Origin: Geodermatophilus normandii | Lineage (GTDB): Bacteria > Actinomycetota > Actinomycetes > Mycobacteriales > Geodermatophilaceae | NCBI RefSeq assembly: GCF_003182485.1 | Contig: NZ_QGTX01000001.1 | Coordinates: 3,054,001-3,118,000 of the forward strand | Direction of reading: 5' to 3' | DNA: 64,000 bases | In this document: positions 24,919 through 38,186 of the stretch, in pieces | Position numbering within the stretch: position 1 is the first letter of the stretch | Layout of the letters: each line of letters starts with the position of its first letter | The notes under the pieces: model-generated | Databases searched by the model: none | The model's input: the letters and a program-made list of their open reading frames with translations, nothing else | Told to the model about the DNA's origin: nothing | Position numbers and translations under genes: made by a program

Positions 24919-25295
24919 GTGAGCGAGTCGGAGGACAGGCCGCGCGACGGCGGTCTGGTGGCGCGGTCGGTCGAGGAGTTCGTCGCGCAGCTGCGCGGGT
25001 TCACCGACCGGGCGACCCGGCTGGCGGCCGGCGCCGTCCCGTCGGGGCTGTCGCTGCCGCGGCTGCCGTCCCCGCCGGGCGCGATGTCGGCGGCGCAGGT
25101 CCGCTCGATCGCGGCGTCGGTCAAGGCCCAGCGGCAGCTGATCGAGGGCCTGGTCGGCCAGCTGCAGGCCTTCGACGAGCAGCTCGCCGTCTTCGAGCGG
25201 ATCCTCGACCCGCTGGTCGAGTGGAGCTCGACCTGGGCGCGGCTGGAGGAGTCCTTCGCCGACGTCGTCCGCCGCTCGCCGACCGACCCCGGTCC

Positions 25296-25308
<13 letters not shown>
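24919..25308 (+). CDS. hypothetical protein with C-terminal coiled region
   Basis: This encodes 129 residues. The GTG at 24919 is preferred over the GTG at 24901 because GGGGGAGG lies at 24905-24912. The protein has a charged N-terminus, a Pro-rich middle (SLPRLPSPPG) and an amphipathic helix pair (QRQLIEGLVGQLQAFDEQLA). It has no signal or transmembrane segment. I do not recognise the family. Its last 13 bases overlap the converging M18 peptidase gene. Confidence 0.65.
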
Positions 25309-28114
<2,806 letters not shown>

Positions 28115-28334
28115 GGCCGGTCCGGGCGGTGGCGACGGCCGTCGCGGTCCTCCGGCCCGCGGTCGGCGCGGCATCGCGCACGGCGGCTGCCCGGGGCGGG
28201 AGCCGGACGGTGACGCTCCGGTGACGAGGGCGGCCGAGCATCGACGTGCCGGTCCGAGCCGCCGTCGCCCGGCCGACGTGGCACCCACCGCACGACCGCG
28301 GGATCCTGGACCGGTCGGTCCCGGGAGGTCCGTC

Positions 28335-28898
28335 ATGCCGGGTTCCACGCTGACCGGCTCCATGGCCGCGAACCGGGACCTGCGCTCGGCCGCGCTCGTC
28401 GCTGACGGCCGGGTCCTGGTGGCGGGCGGGCGGGACGCGCAGGGCAGGCCGCACCTCACCGCGGACGTCGACGACCCCGGTCGGGCCAGTGGACCCCCAC
28501 CGGGTCCCTCCACCGGTCCCACCAGCACGGGCTCCTCGTCGCCACGCCGGACGGAGCCGCCCTCATCGGCGGGGACGAGCCGGGGCAGGACACGGTCCTG
28601 GAGACCTGGAGCCCGGCCACGGAGCAGCGGACCACGACGATCATGCCGCCCTCCATGTCCCGGGTCGACGGTGCCTGGAGCAGCGGCGACCGGCTGCTGG
28701 TGCTGTGCACCCCCGAGGCGCTGCTCGACGACATGGAGTTCCGCGCCGTCGACCTCGGCACGGGCCGGGTCCACGGGCTGCCGTCGCCGAACACCGCCCA
28801 CACGGCCCCGCACGGGCCACGTCGCCCTGACCCTGGCCGACGGCAGGGTGCTGGTCATCGACGGCGCCGGGGACGGGAGCTGCGAGCTCTACGCCTGA
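28335..28898 (+). pseudogene. kelch-repeat-like gene with two compensating frameshifts
   Basis: From ATG 28335 (GGGAGG upstream) the frame reads a kelch-type start, RSAALVADGRVLVAGGRD and GRPHLTADVDDP. Near 28480 the kelch pattern continues one frame back as GQWTPTGSLHRSHQHGLLVA, DGAALIGGDE and LETWSPATEQR up to about 28810. It then returns to the first frame as RTGHVALTLADGRVLVIDGA before the stop. The original frame stays open throughout, but its middle of about 110 codons is low-complexity Arg/Pro/Ser text. It is best read as a degraded gene or two sequencing errors. It is short for a beta-propeller. Confidence 0.65.
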
Positions 28899-28997
28899 GC
28901 GTCCGGCTCGTCACCCGGGAGCACCCCGGCCCCTCCTCCCGCGCTCCGGGGTGTGGCAGCCGTCGGAGCGGCCGCTCGGGGACACCCGGGGAGTGCC

Positions 28998-29621
28998 TCA
29001 GCCGCGGCGGCGTCGCCACGGCTCGTGCCCGTGCGTGAGCCAGACCAGCTCGGGGTCCATGGCCCGCACCAGGAGCTGGCCTTCGGTGTGGGGCTCGTCC
29101 AGCTCGCCGGACCAGACCGCCACGTCGCCGGCGACGACGACGGGGCGCCCCCCGGTCTCGACGACGACCACCTGCGTGCCGGGTGTGTGGCCCGGCGCCG
29201 GGACGAGCCGGAGCCCGGGGAGCAGTTCGAGCTCGCCGTCGACCGGCACGTACCGCACGCCGGGCGCCTCGACCCACTCGCGGACGGTGTAGTCGTCCTG
29301 GCTGCGCGCGTCCTCGAGCTCGCGACGCTGGACGTAGGTCGGCCTGCCGGCGAAGAGGTGGTTGCCGCCGCAGTGGTCGAAGTGCAGGTGGGTGTTGACG
29401 ACGACGTCGATGCCGGCGAGGTCGACGCCCTGCTCGCTCAGTGGCCGGAGGCGGGGATCCATGTCGGCCACCGCCGGGTGCAGCTCCGTCAGGCCGGTGT
29501 CGACCAGCACGCGTGCGTCCGGGTGGTCGATGACGTGGACGTAGACCGGCATCCGCTCGCCCTCGGCGAGCAGGTCGGCGACGAGGACCGGCGTGATGGT
29601 GGTCGGAGCGGAGGCGGTCAC
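28998..29621 (-). CDS. metallo-beta-lactamase-fold hydrolase (AHL-lactonase-like)
   Basis: This 207-residue MBL protein has the zinc motif HLHFDHCGGN, then PAPGHTPGTQVVVVE, VVAGDVAVW and a C-terminal LTHGHEPW. HLHFDHxGGN and the overall length resemble N-acyl homoserine lactonases (AiiA/AttM group), which open lactone rings. Other lactonases share these features, so quorum quenching is only a possibility. The GTG at 29621 is chosen for frame and family length; the ribosome site is weak. No LuxI/LuxR gene is visible in the window. Confidence 0.8.
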   Translation of the reverse strand: MTASAPTTITPVLVADLLAEGERMPVYVHVIDHPDARVLVDTGLTELHPAVADMDPRLRPLSEQGVDLAGIDVVVNTHLHFDHCGGNHLFAGRPTYVQRRELEDARSQDDYTVREWVEAPGVRYVPVDGELELLPGLRLVPAPGHTPGTQVVVVETGGRPVVVAGDVAVWSGELDEPHTEGQLLVRAMDPELVWLTHGHEPWRRRRG

Positions 29622-29824
29622 CGTCCACCCACCGGCGCGGTGGTGGTCGAGAGGAGGGGCATGACGAGCTCCTTCGCGGGTGGTCGGGCCGGCGCGGCCC
29701 GCCCGGCAGGTCGGTGGTCGCCCAGCAGACGGGTGCCGGGAAGTCGCGCTCCTGCGTAGACGGTGCGAGCCGCCGTGACTCATCGGTGCGGCCAGCGACC
29801 CGGAGCAGGGGACGGCCCCCGCGG

Positions 29825-30214
29825 TCACAGGGGACGGACGTCGGTGCGCAGCGGATGGCCCGCGGGGACCTCGACGAGCACCAGCGAGACGCCGTCGGGG
29901 TCCTCGACGGTCGCCTCGTGGAGCCCCCACGGCTGCAGCCGCGGCTCCGCGACGACGGGGACGCCGGCCGCGGCCAGCCGGGCGACCTCCGCGGCCAGGT
30001 CGCGCACCTGCACCCACAGCGCCAGGCCGCGCGGGCGCTCGGCGGCGTGGCCGGAGACCTCGAGCAGGCCGTTGCCGAGGAAGAACACCAGGCCGCGGTG
30101 CTCCGGCGGCCCGAACTCCCGGTGGACGGCCAGCCCGAGGACGTCGCGGTAGAAGGCGTGGGAGCGGTCCGCGTCGGTGGGCCGCAGCAGGATCCGGCTG
30201 CTCAGGACGTCCAC
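29825..30214 (-). CDS. VOC-family (glyoxalase/bleomycin-resistance) protein
   Basis: This 129-residue protein has two beta-alpha-beta-beta-beta modules: [20 protein letters not shown] with [17 protein letters not shown] at the N-terminus, and [20 protein letters not shown] near the C-terminus with the metal-type Glu. These small VOC proteins act as lyases, dioxygenases or binding proteins; no specific activity is indicated. Its GTG (30214) is 22 bases from the divergent pentapeptide gene at 30237, so the two share a promoter region. Confidence 0.8.
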   Translation of the reverse strand: MDVLSSRILLRPTDADRSHAFYRDVLGLAVHREFGPPEHRGLVFFLGNGLLEVSGHAAERPRGLALWVQVRDLAAEVARLAAAGVPVVAEPRLQPWGLHEATVEDPDGVSLVLVEVPAGHPLRTDVRPL

Positions 30215-30236
30215 GGACCCCGCATACCCTCGATCG

Positions 30237-31112
30237 GTGACCTCTCCCGTGCTCGCCGGCCGGCGCCGGGACCTGACCGCCGACTGCTCGTCCTGCGCCG
30301 GGCTGTGCTGCGTGCTGCCCGCCTTCGCCGCGTCGGCCGACTTCGCGATCGACAAGCCGGCCGGGCGGGCCTGCGTCCACCTCACCGGGGACGCCCGCTG
30401 CGGCATCCACGCCGACCTGCGGCAGCGCGGGTTCCCCGGGTGCACGGTCTTCGACTGCTTCGGCGCCGGCCAGCGGCTGGTCGCGGTCGCGGCGGTCGAG
30501 CGGCCGGCCGCCGACCCCGGCGTGGCCGCCGCCTTCCCCGTCCTGCGGCAGCTGCACGAGCTGCTCTGGTACCTCACGGAGGCCACCGCCCTGCCGCTGC
30601 CCGCCGCGCTGCGCGGCGAGGTCGCCGCGGCGCTCGACCGCACCGAGCGGCTGGCCGCCGGGGCGCCGGAGGAGCTGGCCGCCGTCGACGCCGCCGCGGT
30701 CCGCGCCGACGCCGGCGAGCTGCTCGGCCGGGTCAGCGAGACCGCCCGCGCGGGCCGGCGCGGCCGCGGCCGGGACCGGCGCGGCGCCGACCTGGTGGGC
30801 GCGGACCTGCGCCGGGCCGACCTGCGCGGGGTCAGCCTGCGCGGCGCCTACCTGATCGGCGCGGACCTGCGCGGCGCCGACCTCACCGCCACCGACCTGC
30901 TCGGCGCAGACCTGCGCGCGGCCGACCTGCGCGGCGCCGACCTCTCCGCCGCGCTGTTCCTCACCCGACCGCAGGTGGCCGCGGCCCGCGGCGACGGCGG
31001 CACCCGCCTGCCCGCCGCGCTCGGGCGCCCGGCGCCCTGGCCGGCCGGGGTCCCGGTCAGAGGGAGTCGTCCCCGTCCTCGGGGCGGCCGCGGCGGCGCA
31101 GCAGGCCGGTGA
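30237..31112 (+). CDS. Cys-rich N-terminal plus pentapeptide-repeat protein
   Basis: This encodes 291 residues. The N-terminal 100 have a cysteine pattern ([41 protein letters not shown]) like the YkgJ-type metal-binding domain. Residues about 180-245 are tandem pentapeptides of A(D/N)LxG type ([20 protein letters not shown] and so on), which fold as a right-handed beta-helix. The C-terminus is Arg/Pro/Gly-rich. Pentapeptide proteins can mimic DNA or scaffold complexes; the role here is unknown. Its 3' end overlaps the converging 31057 gene by 56 bases. Confidence 0.8.
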   Translation: MTSPVLAGRRRDLTADCSSCAGLCCVLPAFAASADFAIDKPAGRACVHLTGDARCGIHADLRQRGFPGCTVFDCFGAGQRLVAVAAVERPAADPGVAAAFPVLRQLHELLWYLTEATALPLPAALRGEVAAALDRTERLAAGAPEELAAVDAAAVRADAGELLGRVSETARAGRRGRGRDRRGADLVGADLRRADLRGVSLRGAYLIGADLRGADLTATDLLGADLRAADLRGADLSAALFLTRPQVAAARGDGGTRLPAALGRPAPWPAGVPVRGSRPRPRGGRGGAAGR

Positions 31113-31491
31113 CCCCGGCGACTCGCGACTGCGCCTGACGGATCGTCGCGATCATCGGCATGAGGTCGTCGTCGATGGTGCGGATGATGTCGGGCACCTT
31201 CTCCACCGCGGGGTCGTCGAGCACCCGGCCGACCCGCTCGAGCCCGGGCTTGAGCGCCCGCACCGGCTCCTCCAGCTCGCCGACCAGGCTCTCCAGCCGC
31301 TCGGCGGTGCGCTGCGCCGACGAGATGGCCGACGTCGCGGTCGACGTCGCGCTGATCAGCTCCCGCACGGCGGAGTTGAGCTCGGTGAGGGTGCGGGGCA
31401 GCTGGGCCAGCGCCTCGGTCTGCGCCTGCAGGGCGGTCAGCAGCTCGGTGAAGCCGGGGATGCGGGGCATGCCGAGGCGGAAGGGGTCCAC
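31057..31491 (-). CDS. hypothetical helical protein
   Basis: This encodes 144 residues from GTG 31491; an ATG at 31470 ([11 protein letters not shown]) is an alternative start. The bulk is a long amphipathic helix ([40 protein letters not shown]) ending in a basic tail ([15 protein letters not shown]). There are no cysteines and no transmembrane segment. Similar short coiled proteins are common in Actinobacteria without an assigned function. It overlaps the converging pentapeptide gene by 56 bases. Confidence 0.65.
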   Translation of the reverse strand: MDPFRLGMPRIPGFTELLTALQAQTEALAQLPRTLTELNSAVRELISATSTATSAISSAQRTAERLESLVGELEEPVRALKPGLERVGRVLDDPAVEKVPDIIRTIDDDLMPMIATIRQAQSRVAGVTGLLRRRGRPEDGDDSL

Positions 31492-31547
31492 GCCCGCAAC
31501 CGTCGCGCCCCCGCCGTCCGCACCGCAACCGCAGGCACCCGGACGGC

Positions 31548-31940
31548 TCAGCCCGGCAGCACCTCGCGCCACCGCTTCCCGGCAGCCCGCCCGCTGCGGA
31601 CGTCGGCGAGACCGCGCAGGGCGTCCATGTCCTGCCAGGTGCCGCTGAGCAGCCCGAAGACGCCGACGCCGGTGGCGAGCATCGACGGGTGCGGTGCGGG
31701 CATCCCGTTGGGCCGGACGAAGGTCACCTTCCACCGCTGCCCGGCCGCGGTAAGCTTCAGCCCGCCGCCGAACCACCACCACGGCCACGAGACGTCGGTG
31801 ACCTGCGACAGGGGGACGTCGAACACCGGGGTGTCGCTGACGAAGGTCAGCCCGCCCTGCGCGGTGGCCAGGTAGCCCGGCACGTTGCGCAGCCCGCCGA
31901 TCAGCCAGGCGGGACTCACCAGTGCGGAGCTCGGGTTCAC
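31548..31940 (-). CDS. hypothetical PH/GRAM-like small protein
   Basis: This 130-residue protein has a strand-rich first half (GGLTFVSDTPVFDVPLSQV, TDVSWPWWWFGGGLKLTAAG, WKVTFVRPNG). The pattern resembles bacterial PH or GRAM-like domains. No signal peptide is seen. The ATG at 31940 is ten bases after the pntB stop (31951), so it is likely the third gene of the pnt transcript. Family assignment is by pattern only. Confidence 0.65.
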   Translation of the reverse strand: MNPSSALVSPAWLIGGLRNVPGYLATAQGGLTFVSDTPVFDVPLSQVTDVSWPWWWFGGGLKLTAAGQRWKVTFVRPNGMPAPHPSMLATGVGVFGLLSGTWQDMDALRGLADVRSGRAAGKRWREVLPG

Positions 31941-31950
31941 GGTGCGCTCC

Positions 31951-33360
31951 TCACAGTGCCCTCAGGATGTCCTCGACCCGCTCGCGCGCGTCGCCGAACA
32001 GCATCCGGGTGTTCTCCCGGAAGAACAGCGGGTTCTGCACGCCGGCGTAGCCGGTGCTCATCGACCGCTTGAACACGACGACGTGCTCGGCCTCCCACAC
32101 GTGCAGCACCGGCATGCCGGCGATCGGGCTGGCGGGGTCCTCGGCGGCGGAGGGGTTCACCGTGTCGTTGGCGCCGATGACGAGCACGACGGACGTCGTG
32201 GCGAAGTCGTCGTTGATCTCGTCCATCTCCAGGACCACGTCGTAGGGCACCTTCGCCTCGGCCAGCAGCACGTTCATGTGCCCGGGCAGCCGGCCGGCCA
32301 CCGGGTGGATGCCGAAGCGGACCTCGACGCCCTTGTCGGTGAGCGTGCGGGTGAGGTCGGCGACGGCGGACTGCGCGTGCGCCACCGCCATCCCGTAGCC
32401 GGGGGTGATGACGACGCTGTCGGCCTCGCGCAGCAGCTGCGCGACCTCCTCGGCGGTGATCTCGGTGTGCTCGCCGTCGACGTCGCCGGAGGACGCGGTG
32501 CTGCCCTCGTTGCCGAAGCCGCCGGCGATCACCGAGAGGAAGGAGCGGTTCATCGCCTGGCACATGATGTAGCTGAGGTAGGCACCCGAGGACCCGACCA
32601 GCGCGCCGGTGATGATCAGCAGGTCGTTGTCGAGCAGGAAGCCCGAGGCCGCGGCCGCCCAGCCGGAGTAGCTGTTGAGCATCGAGACGACGACCGGCAT
32701 GTCGCCGCCGCCGATGGAGGCGACCAGGTGCCAGCCCAGCGCCAGCGCCAGCACCGTCAGCCCGGCCAGCACGCCCAGGCCCGGCGAGACGACGAAGACG
32801 ACGGTCAGCGCCGCGAAGGCCACCAGCGCGCCGACGTTGAGCGCGTTCTTCCCCGGCAGCACCAGGGGGTTGCTCCTGATCCGCCCCGACAGCTTGAGGA
32901 ACGCGACGATCGAGCCGGTGACGGTGACCGCGCCGATGAAGACGCCGATCGCCACCTCGGCGGAGTGGATGCCGACCGGCAGCCCGAGCTCCTCGGCCTC
33001 GCCCGCGGGGGCGCCCTCCACCGACAGGTAGCCGTTCCAGCCGACGAGGACGGCGGCCAGGCCGACGAAGCTGTGCAGCAGCGCGATGAGCTCGGGCATG
33101 CCGGTCATCTCGACGATGCGCGCCCGCCACAGGCCGATCGCGGCACCGAGCACCATCGCGACGACGATCAGCCCGACCGACAGCGCGTCGCCGTCGCGCC
33201 AGGCCAGCCCGATGGTGGCGACGAGCGCGACGGCCATGCCCGCCATGCCGTAGGCGTTGCCGGTCTTGGCCGTCTCGTGCTTCGACAGGCCGGCGAGGCT
33301 CAGCACGAACAGCAGGCCGGCGACGATGTAGGCCGCGGACGCGGCGGTGGTGGCGGTCAT
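31951..33360 (-). CDS. pntB: NAD(P) transhydrogenase subunit beta
   Basis: This 469-residue protein has about nine transmembrane helices in the first half ([36 protein letters not shown]), then the NADP-binding domain with [31 protein letters not shown] as adjoining blocks, [20 protein letters not shown] and [16 protein letters not shown]. It forms the proton-translocating transhydrogenase with PntA, moving hydride between NADH and NADP at the cytoplasmic membrane. It starts three bases after the pntA stop. Confidence 0.95.
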   Translation of the reverse strand: MTATTAASAAYIVAGLLFVLSLAGLSKHETAKTGNAYGMAGMAVALVATIGLAWRDGDALSVGLIVVAMVLGAAIGLWRARIVEMTGMPELIALLHSFVGLAAVLVGWNGYLSVEGAPAGEAEELGLPVGIHSAEVAIGVFIGAVTVTGSIVAFLKLSGRIRSNPLVLPGKNALNVGALVAFAALTVVFVVSPGLGVLAGLTVLALALGWHLVASIGGGDMPVVVSMLNSYSGWAAAASGFLLDNDLLIITGALVGSSGAYLSYIMCQAMNRSFLSVIAGGFGNEGSTASSGDVDGEHTEITAEEVAQLLREADSVVITPGYGMAVAHAQSAVADLTRTLTDKGVEVRFGIHPVAGRLPGHMNVLLAEAKVPYDVVLEMDEINDDFATTSVVLVIGANDTVNPSAAEDPASPIAGMPVLHVWEAEHVVVFKRSMSTGYAGVQNPLFFRENTRMLFGDARERVEDILRAL

Positions 33361-33363
33361 CGC

Positions 33364-34911
33364 TCAGGCCCTCCGGAACATGCCGAGCATGCGGCGGGTC
33401 ACGGCGAAGCCGCCGAACACGTTGATGCTGGCCAGCAGCACGGCGAGGAAGGCCAGCACCGTGACCACCGTGCTGACGTGCCCGAGCTGCAGCAGGGCGC
33501 CGACCACGATGATCCCGGAGATCGCGTTGGTGACGCTCATCAGCGGGGTGTGCAGCGCGTGGTGCACGTGCCCGATCACGTAGAAGCCGACGACGACGGC
33601 GAGCGCGAAGACCGTCAGGTTGCCGATGAGCTGGCCCGGCGAGAACGCGGCCAGCAGGAACAGCAGCGCGGCGGCGAGGCCCACCAGCGCGACCCGCCGT
33701 CCGGGCGGCGCCTGCCTCGCGACCGGCGGGGCAGCGGAGCCGGCGGGGAGCGGCGGCTCCCGGCGCGGCCGAGACGGCCACCGGCGGCGGGGCCAGAGCA
33801 CCTCGCCGTCCCGGGTGACGGTCATCGCCCGCTGGACGACGTCGTCCGTGTCGAGGACCAGCTGCCCGTCCTTGCCGGGGGTCAGCAGCTTGAGCAGGTT
33901 CACCAGGTTGGTGGCGAACAGCTGGCTGGCCTGCGCCGGCAGCCGGGCGGGCAGGTCGGTGTAGCCGATGATCGTGACGCCGTTCGGGGTCACGACCACC
34001 TCGTCGGGCACGGAGCCCGCGACGTTGCCGCCCTGCGCGGCGGCCATGTCCACGACCACCGAGCCCGGCCGCATGCTCGCCACCATCTCCTCGGTGAGCA
34101 GCCGCGGCGCCGGGCGGCCGGGGACGAGCGCGGTGGTGATCACCACGTCGACGTCGCGGGCCTGCTCGGCGTACATGACCGCGGCGCGGGCGTTGAAGCT
34201 CTCGCTGGTCACCGAGGCGTAACCGGTGCCGCCACCGGCGGCCTGCTCCTCCTCGTCGGCCGGGACGCCGACGTACTCCCCGCCCAGCGAGCGCACCTGC
34301 TCGGCGACCTCGGGCCGCACGTCGGTGGCGCGCACGATCGCCCCGAGGCTGCTGGCCGCACCGATGGCGGCCAGCCCCGCCACACCGGCGCCGGCGACGA
34401 AGACCTTGGCCGGCGGCACCTTGCCGGCCGCGGTGACCTGGCCGGTGAAGAACCGGCCGAAGGCGTGCGCGGCCTCGATCACCGCGCGGTAGCCGGCGAT
34501 GTTGGCCATCGACGACAGCACGTCCAGCGACTGCGCCCGGGAGATGCGGGGGACGGCGTCCATGGCCAGCGCCGTGACGCCGCGGGCGGCCAGGACCTGC
34601 ACCAGGTCCGGCGAGAGCGCCGGGGCCAGCAGGCTCACCAGGACCGCCCCGGGGCGCAGGCAGCCGACCTCGTCGGCCGTCGGTGCGTTGACGTGCAGCA
34701 CGACGTCGGCGCCCCAGGCGTCGGCCGCCGACCCCATCCGCGCGCCGGCGGCGACGTAGGCCTCGTCGGGGAAGCTGGCCGCCTCCCCGGCTCCGGACTG
34801 GACGAGGACCTCGTGGCCGAGGGCGCACAGCTGGCCGACGCTCGCGGGGGTCGCGGCGACCCGCGTCTCGTTCCGCCGGGTCTCTGCGGGCACACCGATG
34901 AGCACGCGCAC
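33364..34911 (-). CDS. pntA: NAD(P) transhydrogenase subunit alpha
   Basis: This 515-residue protein has the alanine-dehydrogenase/PNT N-terminus [40 protein letters not shown] for NAD binding, and [21 protein letters not shown] Pro/Arg-rich linker follows, then three to four membrane helices ([20 protein letters not shown]). It is fused like E. coli PntA rather than split into two subunits. The GTG at 34911 is chosen; GTG 34905 would remove two residues. The leader contains a long imperfect hairpin. Confidence 0.94.
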   Translation of the reverse strand: MRVLIGVPAETRRNETRVAATPASVGQLCALGHEVLVQSGAGEAASFPDEAYVAAGARMGSAADAWGADVVLHVNAPTADEVGCLRPGAVLVSLLAPALSPDLVQVLAARGVTALAMDAVPRISRAQSLDVLSSMANIAGYRAVIEAAHAFGRFFTGQVTAAGKVPPAKVFVAGAGVAGLAAIGAASSLGAIVRATDVRPEVAEQVRSLGGEYVGVPADEEEQAAGGGTGYASVTSESFNARAAVMYAEQARDVDVVITTALVPGRPAPRLLTEEMVASMRPGSVVVDMAAAQGGNVAGSVPDEVVVTPNGVTIIGYTDLPARLPAQASQLFATNLVNLLKLLTPGKDGQLVLDTDDVVQRAMTVTRDGEVLWPRRRWPSRPRREPPLPAGSAAPPVARQAPPGRRVALVGLAAALLFLLAAFSPGQLIGNLTVFALAVVVGFYVIGHVHHALHTPLMSVTNAISGIIVVGALLQLGHVSTVVTVLAFLAVLLASINVFGGFAVTRRMLGMFRRA

Positions 34912-34958
34912 TCCAACGACAGCTCGGGCCGGCGACGTTGCCGGCGGGGCCTGGGTGG

Positions 34959-34997
34959 TGCAGCAGGGGACACGGACGGCACTTCCCCGGTGCTGCA
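34959..34997 (-). promoter_or_regulatory. hairpin in the pntA leader
   Basis: TGCAGCAGGGGA (34959-34970) pairs with TCCCCGGTGCTGCA (34984-34997) apart from a two-base bulge, 48-86 bases upstream of the pntA start. It may be an operator or a leader RNA structure. The rest of the 282-base gap to 35194 has no gene. Confidence 0.3.
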
Positions 34998-35193
34998 TCG
35001 TGACAGGCGCACCCGGCATCCCCCGCACCCCGGGACCCGATCGTGACGCGGATCGCAGGCCCGCGACCCCACCCGGGCGGGTGAGCGGTGGGCGCCACCG
35101 GCTCCACTCCGCCCGGCGGCGTGCCGAGGTTGCCCAGGTGTCCCCGTCCGGGGCGCCGAGCGACGCCGTGCCGAACGACGCAGGAGGATGCCC

Positions 35194-37251
35194 GTGCCCG
35201 CCAGCCCCACCGCGACGGCCCACGCCGCGAGCGTGTCGCCCGAGGTGCTGGCGGCGGTGTTCTCGGTGGCGGCCGGGGACGAGGGACCCGCACTGCTCGT
35301 GGCCGAGACGATCGGGGACACACCCCGGGTGACCTGGGCCAACGAGGGCGCCGTCCGGCTGTTCGGCTCCGCCGGCGGGGACGTCCGCGGCCTGCCGGTG
35401 GCCGCGCTGGTCCCCAGCCTGGCCGCCGGTGAGCTGGCCGTGCTGCTGCGCCGCGGGCGCCCCTCCCGCCTGGCCCTGCCGGTCCGGACGGCCGGCGGGC
35501 TGGTCGACGCCGTCGTGCGGTCGACCCCCGCGCCGTCCGGGACCGCCTGGACGCTGACGGTCGTGCCCGGGGCCGGTGCGCCCGACCGGGTGTCCCGGGC
35601 GACCGCCGACGCCGCCGAGCGGCGCTTCGCCACGCTCACCGAGCGCTCGCCGATCCCGACGCTGCTGTCGGAGCAGGGCATGCGGCTGGCGCACGTGAAC
35701 GACGCCTTCTGCCGGCTGGCCGGGCGGCCGGCCGCGGACCTGCTGGGCACCGGCTGGACGCGCACCGTGCACGTGGACGACCTGGGCGCCGTGGTCGAGG
35801 TCGTGGCCGCCGCGCTCGAGGGGGAGGACGGCGAGGTCCGGGCCCGCCTGGTGCGCGCCGACGGCACCGAGCGGGCCACCGTCCTGCGTTTCGGGCACGT
35901 CTTCACCCCCGGCGTGGGGTCCGGCTTCCTCGGCACGGTCGAGGACGTCACCGAGCGGCTCGCCTTCGAGGCGCGGCTGGCCTTCCAGGCCTCGCACGAC
36001 CCGCTGACCGGGCTGCCCAACCGCACCCTGCTCGACTCCCACCTCACCACCCGCTTCTCCGCCGGTGGGCGGCTGGCCTGCCTGTTCCTCGACCTCGACG
36101 ACTTCAAGGTCGTCAACGACTCGCTCGGCCACGAGGCCGGCGACGAGCTCCTGGTGGAGGTGGCCGGCCGGCTGCGCGCGACGGTGCGGCCCGGGGACCT
36201 CGTCACCCGGTTCGGCGGGGACGAGTTCGTCGTCGTCTGCGAGGACGTCGACGAGGCCGACGCCGCGGCGCTGGCCGAGCGGATCGTCGCCGCGCTCGCG
36301 GTGCCGGTGCACCTGGCCGGGGTGCGGTTCCGGCCGCACGCCAGCGTGGGCGTCACCGTGCAGGCGCCCGAGCACGCCGACGCCGCCGACCTGGTACGCG
36401 ACTGCGACATCGCCATGTACCAGGCCAAGGCCTGCGGCAAGGGACGGGTGCGCGTGCTCGACCGCTCCGGTCGCGCGGAGGCCCGGGACAAGCTGCGGCT
36501 GGTCGCCGACCTGCGCGACGCGATCGAGCGGCGGGCGATCACCCTGCACTACCAGCCGATCGTGTCGGCGGCGGACGGGTCGCTGGAGGCGGTCGAGGCC
36601 CTCGCCCGGTGGACCCACCCGCAGCGCGGGCGCATCAGCCCGGAGGTGTTCGTGCCGCTCGCCGAGGAGAGCGGGCTGATCGGGCCGCTCGGCCTGCTCG
36701 TCCTCGACGAGGCCTGCCGTCAGGTCGTCGAGTGGGACCGCGTGCTCGGGGCGGCCGCGCCGCCCCGGGTCAACGTCAACGTCTCGGCCCTGCAGCTCGG
36801 CGGCGGCCTGCGCGCCGAGGTGGTCGCCGCCCTGCAGCGGCACGGCCTCGCCCCGGCCCGGCTGTCCGTCGAGATCACCGAGTCCGCCCTCATGACGGAC
36901 CCCGCGGCCGCCCGGAGCGTGCTGCAGGAGCTGCGTGACCTCGGCGTCGCCGTGGCGATCGACGACTTCGGCACCGGCTACTCCTCGCTGGCCTACCTGC
37001 GGCACCTCCCGGTCGACTGCCTGAAGGTGGACCGCTCGTTCGTCGCCGAGCTCGCCGAGGGCCACCCGCAGATCGCCACCGCCGTCATCGCGCTCGCCCG
37101 CAGCCTCGGGCTGTCCACCGTGGCCGAGGGCGTGGCCACCCCCGCCCTGGCCGCCGCGCTCACCGAGCTGGGCGCCACCTACCTGCAGGGCTTCTCGCTG
37201 GCGGTGCCGATGGACGGCGCCGCCACCGCCGCCTGGGCCGGTGCCCGGTGA
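35194..37251 (+). CDS. PAS-GGDEF-EAL cyclic-di-GMP signalling protein
   Basis: This encodes 685 residues. An N-terminal sensor region (about 30-125) precedes a PAS domain (about 140-255), then GGDEF and EAL. The GGDEF site is intact (RFGGDEF at 339-345) with an RxxD inhibitory site RPGD at 332-335. The EAL domain keeps EAL (468-470), [17 protein letters not shown] and LQGFSLAVP, so both synthase and phosphodiesterase activity are possible. AGGAGG at 35182-35187 touches an ATG at 35188 but is six bases from the GTG at 35194, which is therefore preferred. It overlaps the HDOD gene by four bases. Confidence 0.92.
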   Translation: MPASPTATAHAASVSPEVLAAVFSVAAGDEGPALLVAETIGDTPRVTWANEGAVRLFGSAGGDVRGLPVAALVPSLAAGELAVLLRRGRPSRLALPVRTAGGLVDAVVRSTPAPSGTAWTLTVVPGAGAPDRVSRATADAAERRFATLTERSPIPTLLSEQGMRLAHVNDAFCRLAGRPAADLLGTGWTRTVHVDDLGAVVEVVAAALEGEDGEVRARLVRADGTERATVLRFGHVFTPGVGSGFLGTVEDVTERLAFEARLAFQASHDPLTGLPNRTLLDSHLTTRFSAGGRLACLFLDLDDFKVVNDSLGHEAGDELLVEVAGRLRATVRPGDLVTRFGGDEFVVVCEDVDEADAAALAERIVAALAVPVHLAGVRFRPHASVGVTVQAPEHADAADLVRDCDIAMYQAKACGKGRVRVLDRSGRAEARDKLRLVADLRDAIERRAITLHYQPIVSAADGSLEAVEALARWTHPQRGRISPEVFVPLAEESGLIGPLGLLVLDEACRQVVEWDRVLGAAAPPRVNVNVSALQLGGGLRAEVVAALQRHGLAPARLSVEITESALMTDPAAARSVLQELRDLGVAVAIDDFGTGYSSLAYLRHLPVDCLKVDRSFVAELAEGHPQIATAVIALARSLGLSTVAEGVATPALAAALTELGATYLQGFSLAVPMDGAATAAWAGAR

Positions 37252-38072
37252 CCGCGCTGTCCCTCGGGGCGCCGCCGGCGGTCGACCTCGACCGGCTCCT
37301 GGCGGGGATCGACACCCTCGCCGCGCAGCGCCCGGTCGCCGCGCAGGTGGTGGCGGTGGCCAACGCCGAGGACGCCAGCGCCCGCACCCTCGCCGGGGTG
37401 CTCGCCGCCGACGTCGCGCTCGCCGGCCGCGTCATGAAGCTGGCCAACTCGGCGTACTTCGGCATGAGCGGGCGGGCGACGACGCTGCAGTTCGCCGTCA
37501 CCGTCATCGGCTTCACCGCCGTGCGGACCATGGCCACGGTCGCCCTCACCTGCCTCGACGACGAGTCACAGCTGCCCGAGGGGTTCTGGGAGAGCACCAC
37601 CGCCGTCGCGCTGGCCGCCTCGACCCTCGCCCCGCGCTTCGGCGCCCGGTCCCAGGACGCCCTGTGCCTCGGGCTGCTGGCGCAGGTCGGGGTGGCGCTG
37701 CTGCACGCCGACGACCAGGGCGGCTACCGGGAGCTGGCCGCCGCGCACCGCCCGTTCCGCACCCGGCGGGCCGCCGAGGTGCGCCGCTACGGCATCTCGG
37801 CGCTGCGGTTGTCCGCCGTCGCGCTGGGCCAGTGGGGCTTCCCGCCGGCCATGGTGGCGCCACTGGCCGCCGTCGACGACCCCACCTCCGCCGACGGCGC
37901 GCTGCTGCGGGTCGCCTTCGAGGTCGGGGCCCGGGTCACCGACCCGGCGCACACGCCGGAGCCGGTGGCGCGCCTCAGCCGCGGGCTGCTGGGCGAGGAG
38001 GCCGTGGCCGCGGTCGTCGACCAGGTCCGCGAGGCGGCCGACGACCTGCGCCGCGCCGTCGTGGGCGACTAG
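37248..38072 (+). CDS. HDOD-domain protein
   Basis: This 274-residue protein has the HDOD core: [40 protein letters not shown] and [16 protein letters not shown] domains look like degenerate HD phosphohydrolases and act in signal transduction. The GTG start overlaps the stop of the GGDEF/EAL gene (GTGA at 37248-37251), so the two are translated together and probably act in one c-di-GMP-linked pathway. A strong hairpin ends the transcript. Confidence 0.9.
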   Translation: MTALSLGAPPAVDLDRLLAGIDTLAAQRPVAAQVVAVANAEDASARTLAGVLAADVALAGRVMKLANSAYFGMSGRATTLQFAVTVIGFTAVRTMATVALTCLDDESQLPEGFWESTTAVALAASTLAPRFGARSQDALCLGLLAQVGVALLHADDQGGYRELAAAHRPFRTRRAAEVRRYGISALRLSAVALGQWGFPPAMVAPLAAVDDPTSADGALLRVAFEVGARVTDPAHTPEPVARLSRGLLGEEAVAAVVDQVREAADDLRRAVVGD

Positions 38073-38078
38073 ACACGG

Positions 38079-38116
38079 CAGCGGCCGGCGCCCCCGCGAG
38101 GGGACGCCGGCCGCTG
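38079..38116 (+). terminator. 12-bp hairpin after the HDOD gene
   Basis: CAGCGGCCGGCG (38079-38090) and CGCCGGCCGCTG (38105-38116) pair perfectly, starting seven bases after the stop. It is the strongest terminator-like structure in the window. Confidence 0.75.
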
Positions 38117-38186
38117 ACACGTGTCGCCTGGCCTGCCTGCAGGGTCCCGCCGCGAGCTCGCGAGCGGTGGGGGGGCAGGGAGGTCC

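Noticed and set aside
35188..35193. ATG 35188 as the start of the GGDEF/EAL protein
   Set aside because: The AGGAGG element directly abuts this ATG, too close to function; GTG 35194 has the correct spacing.
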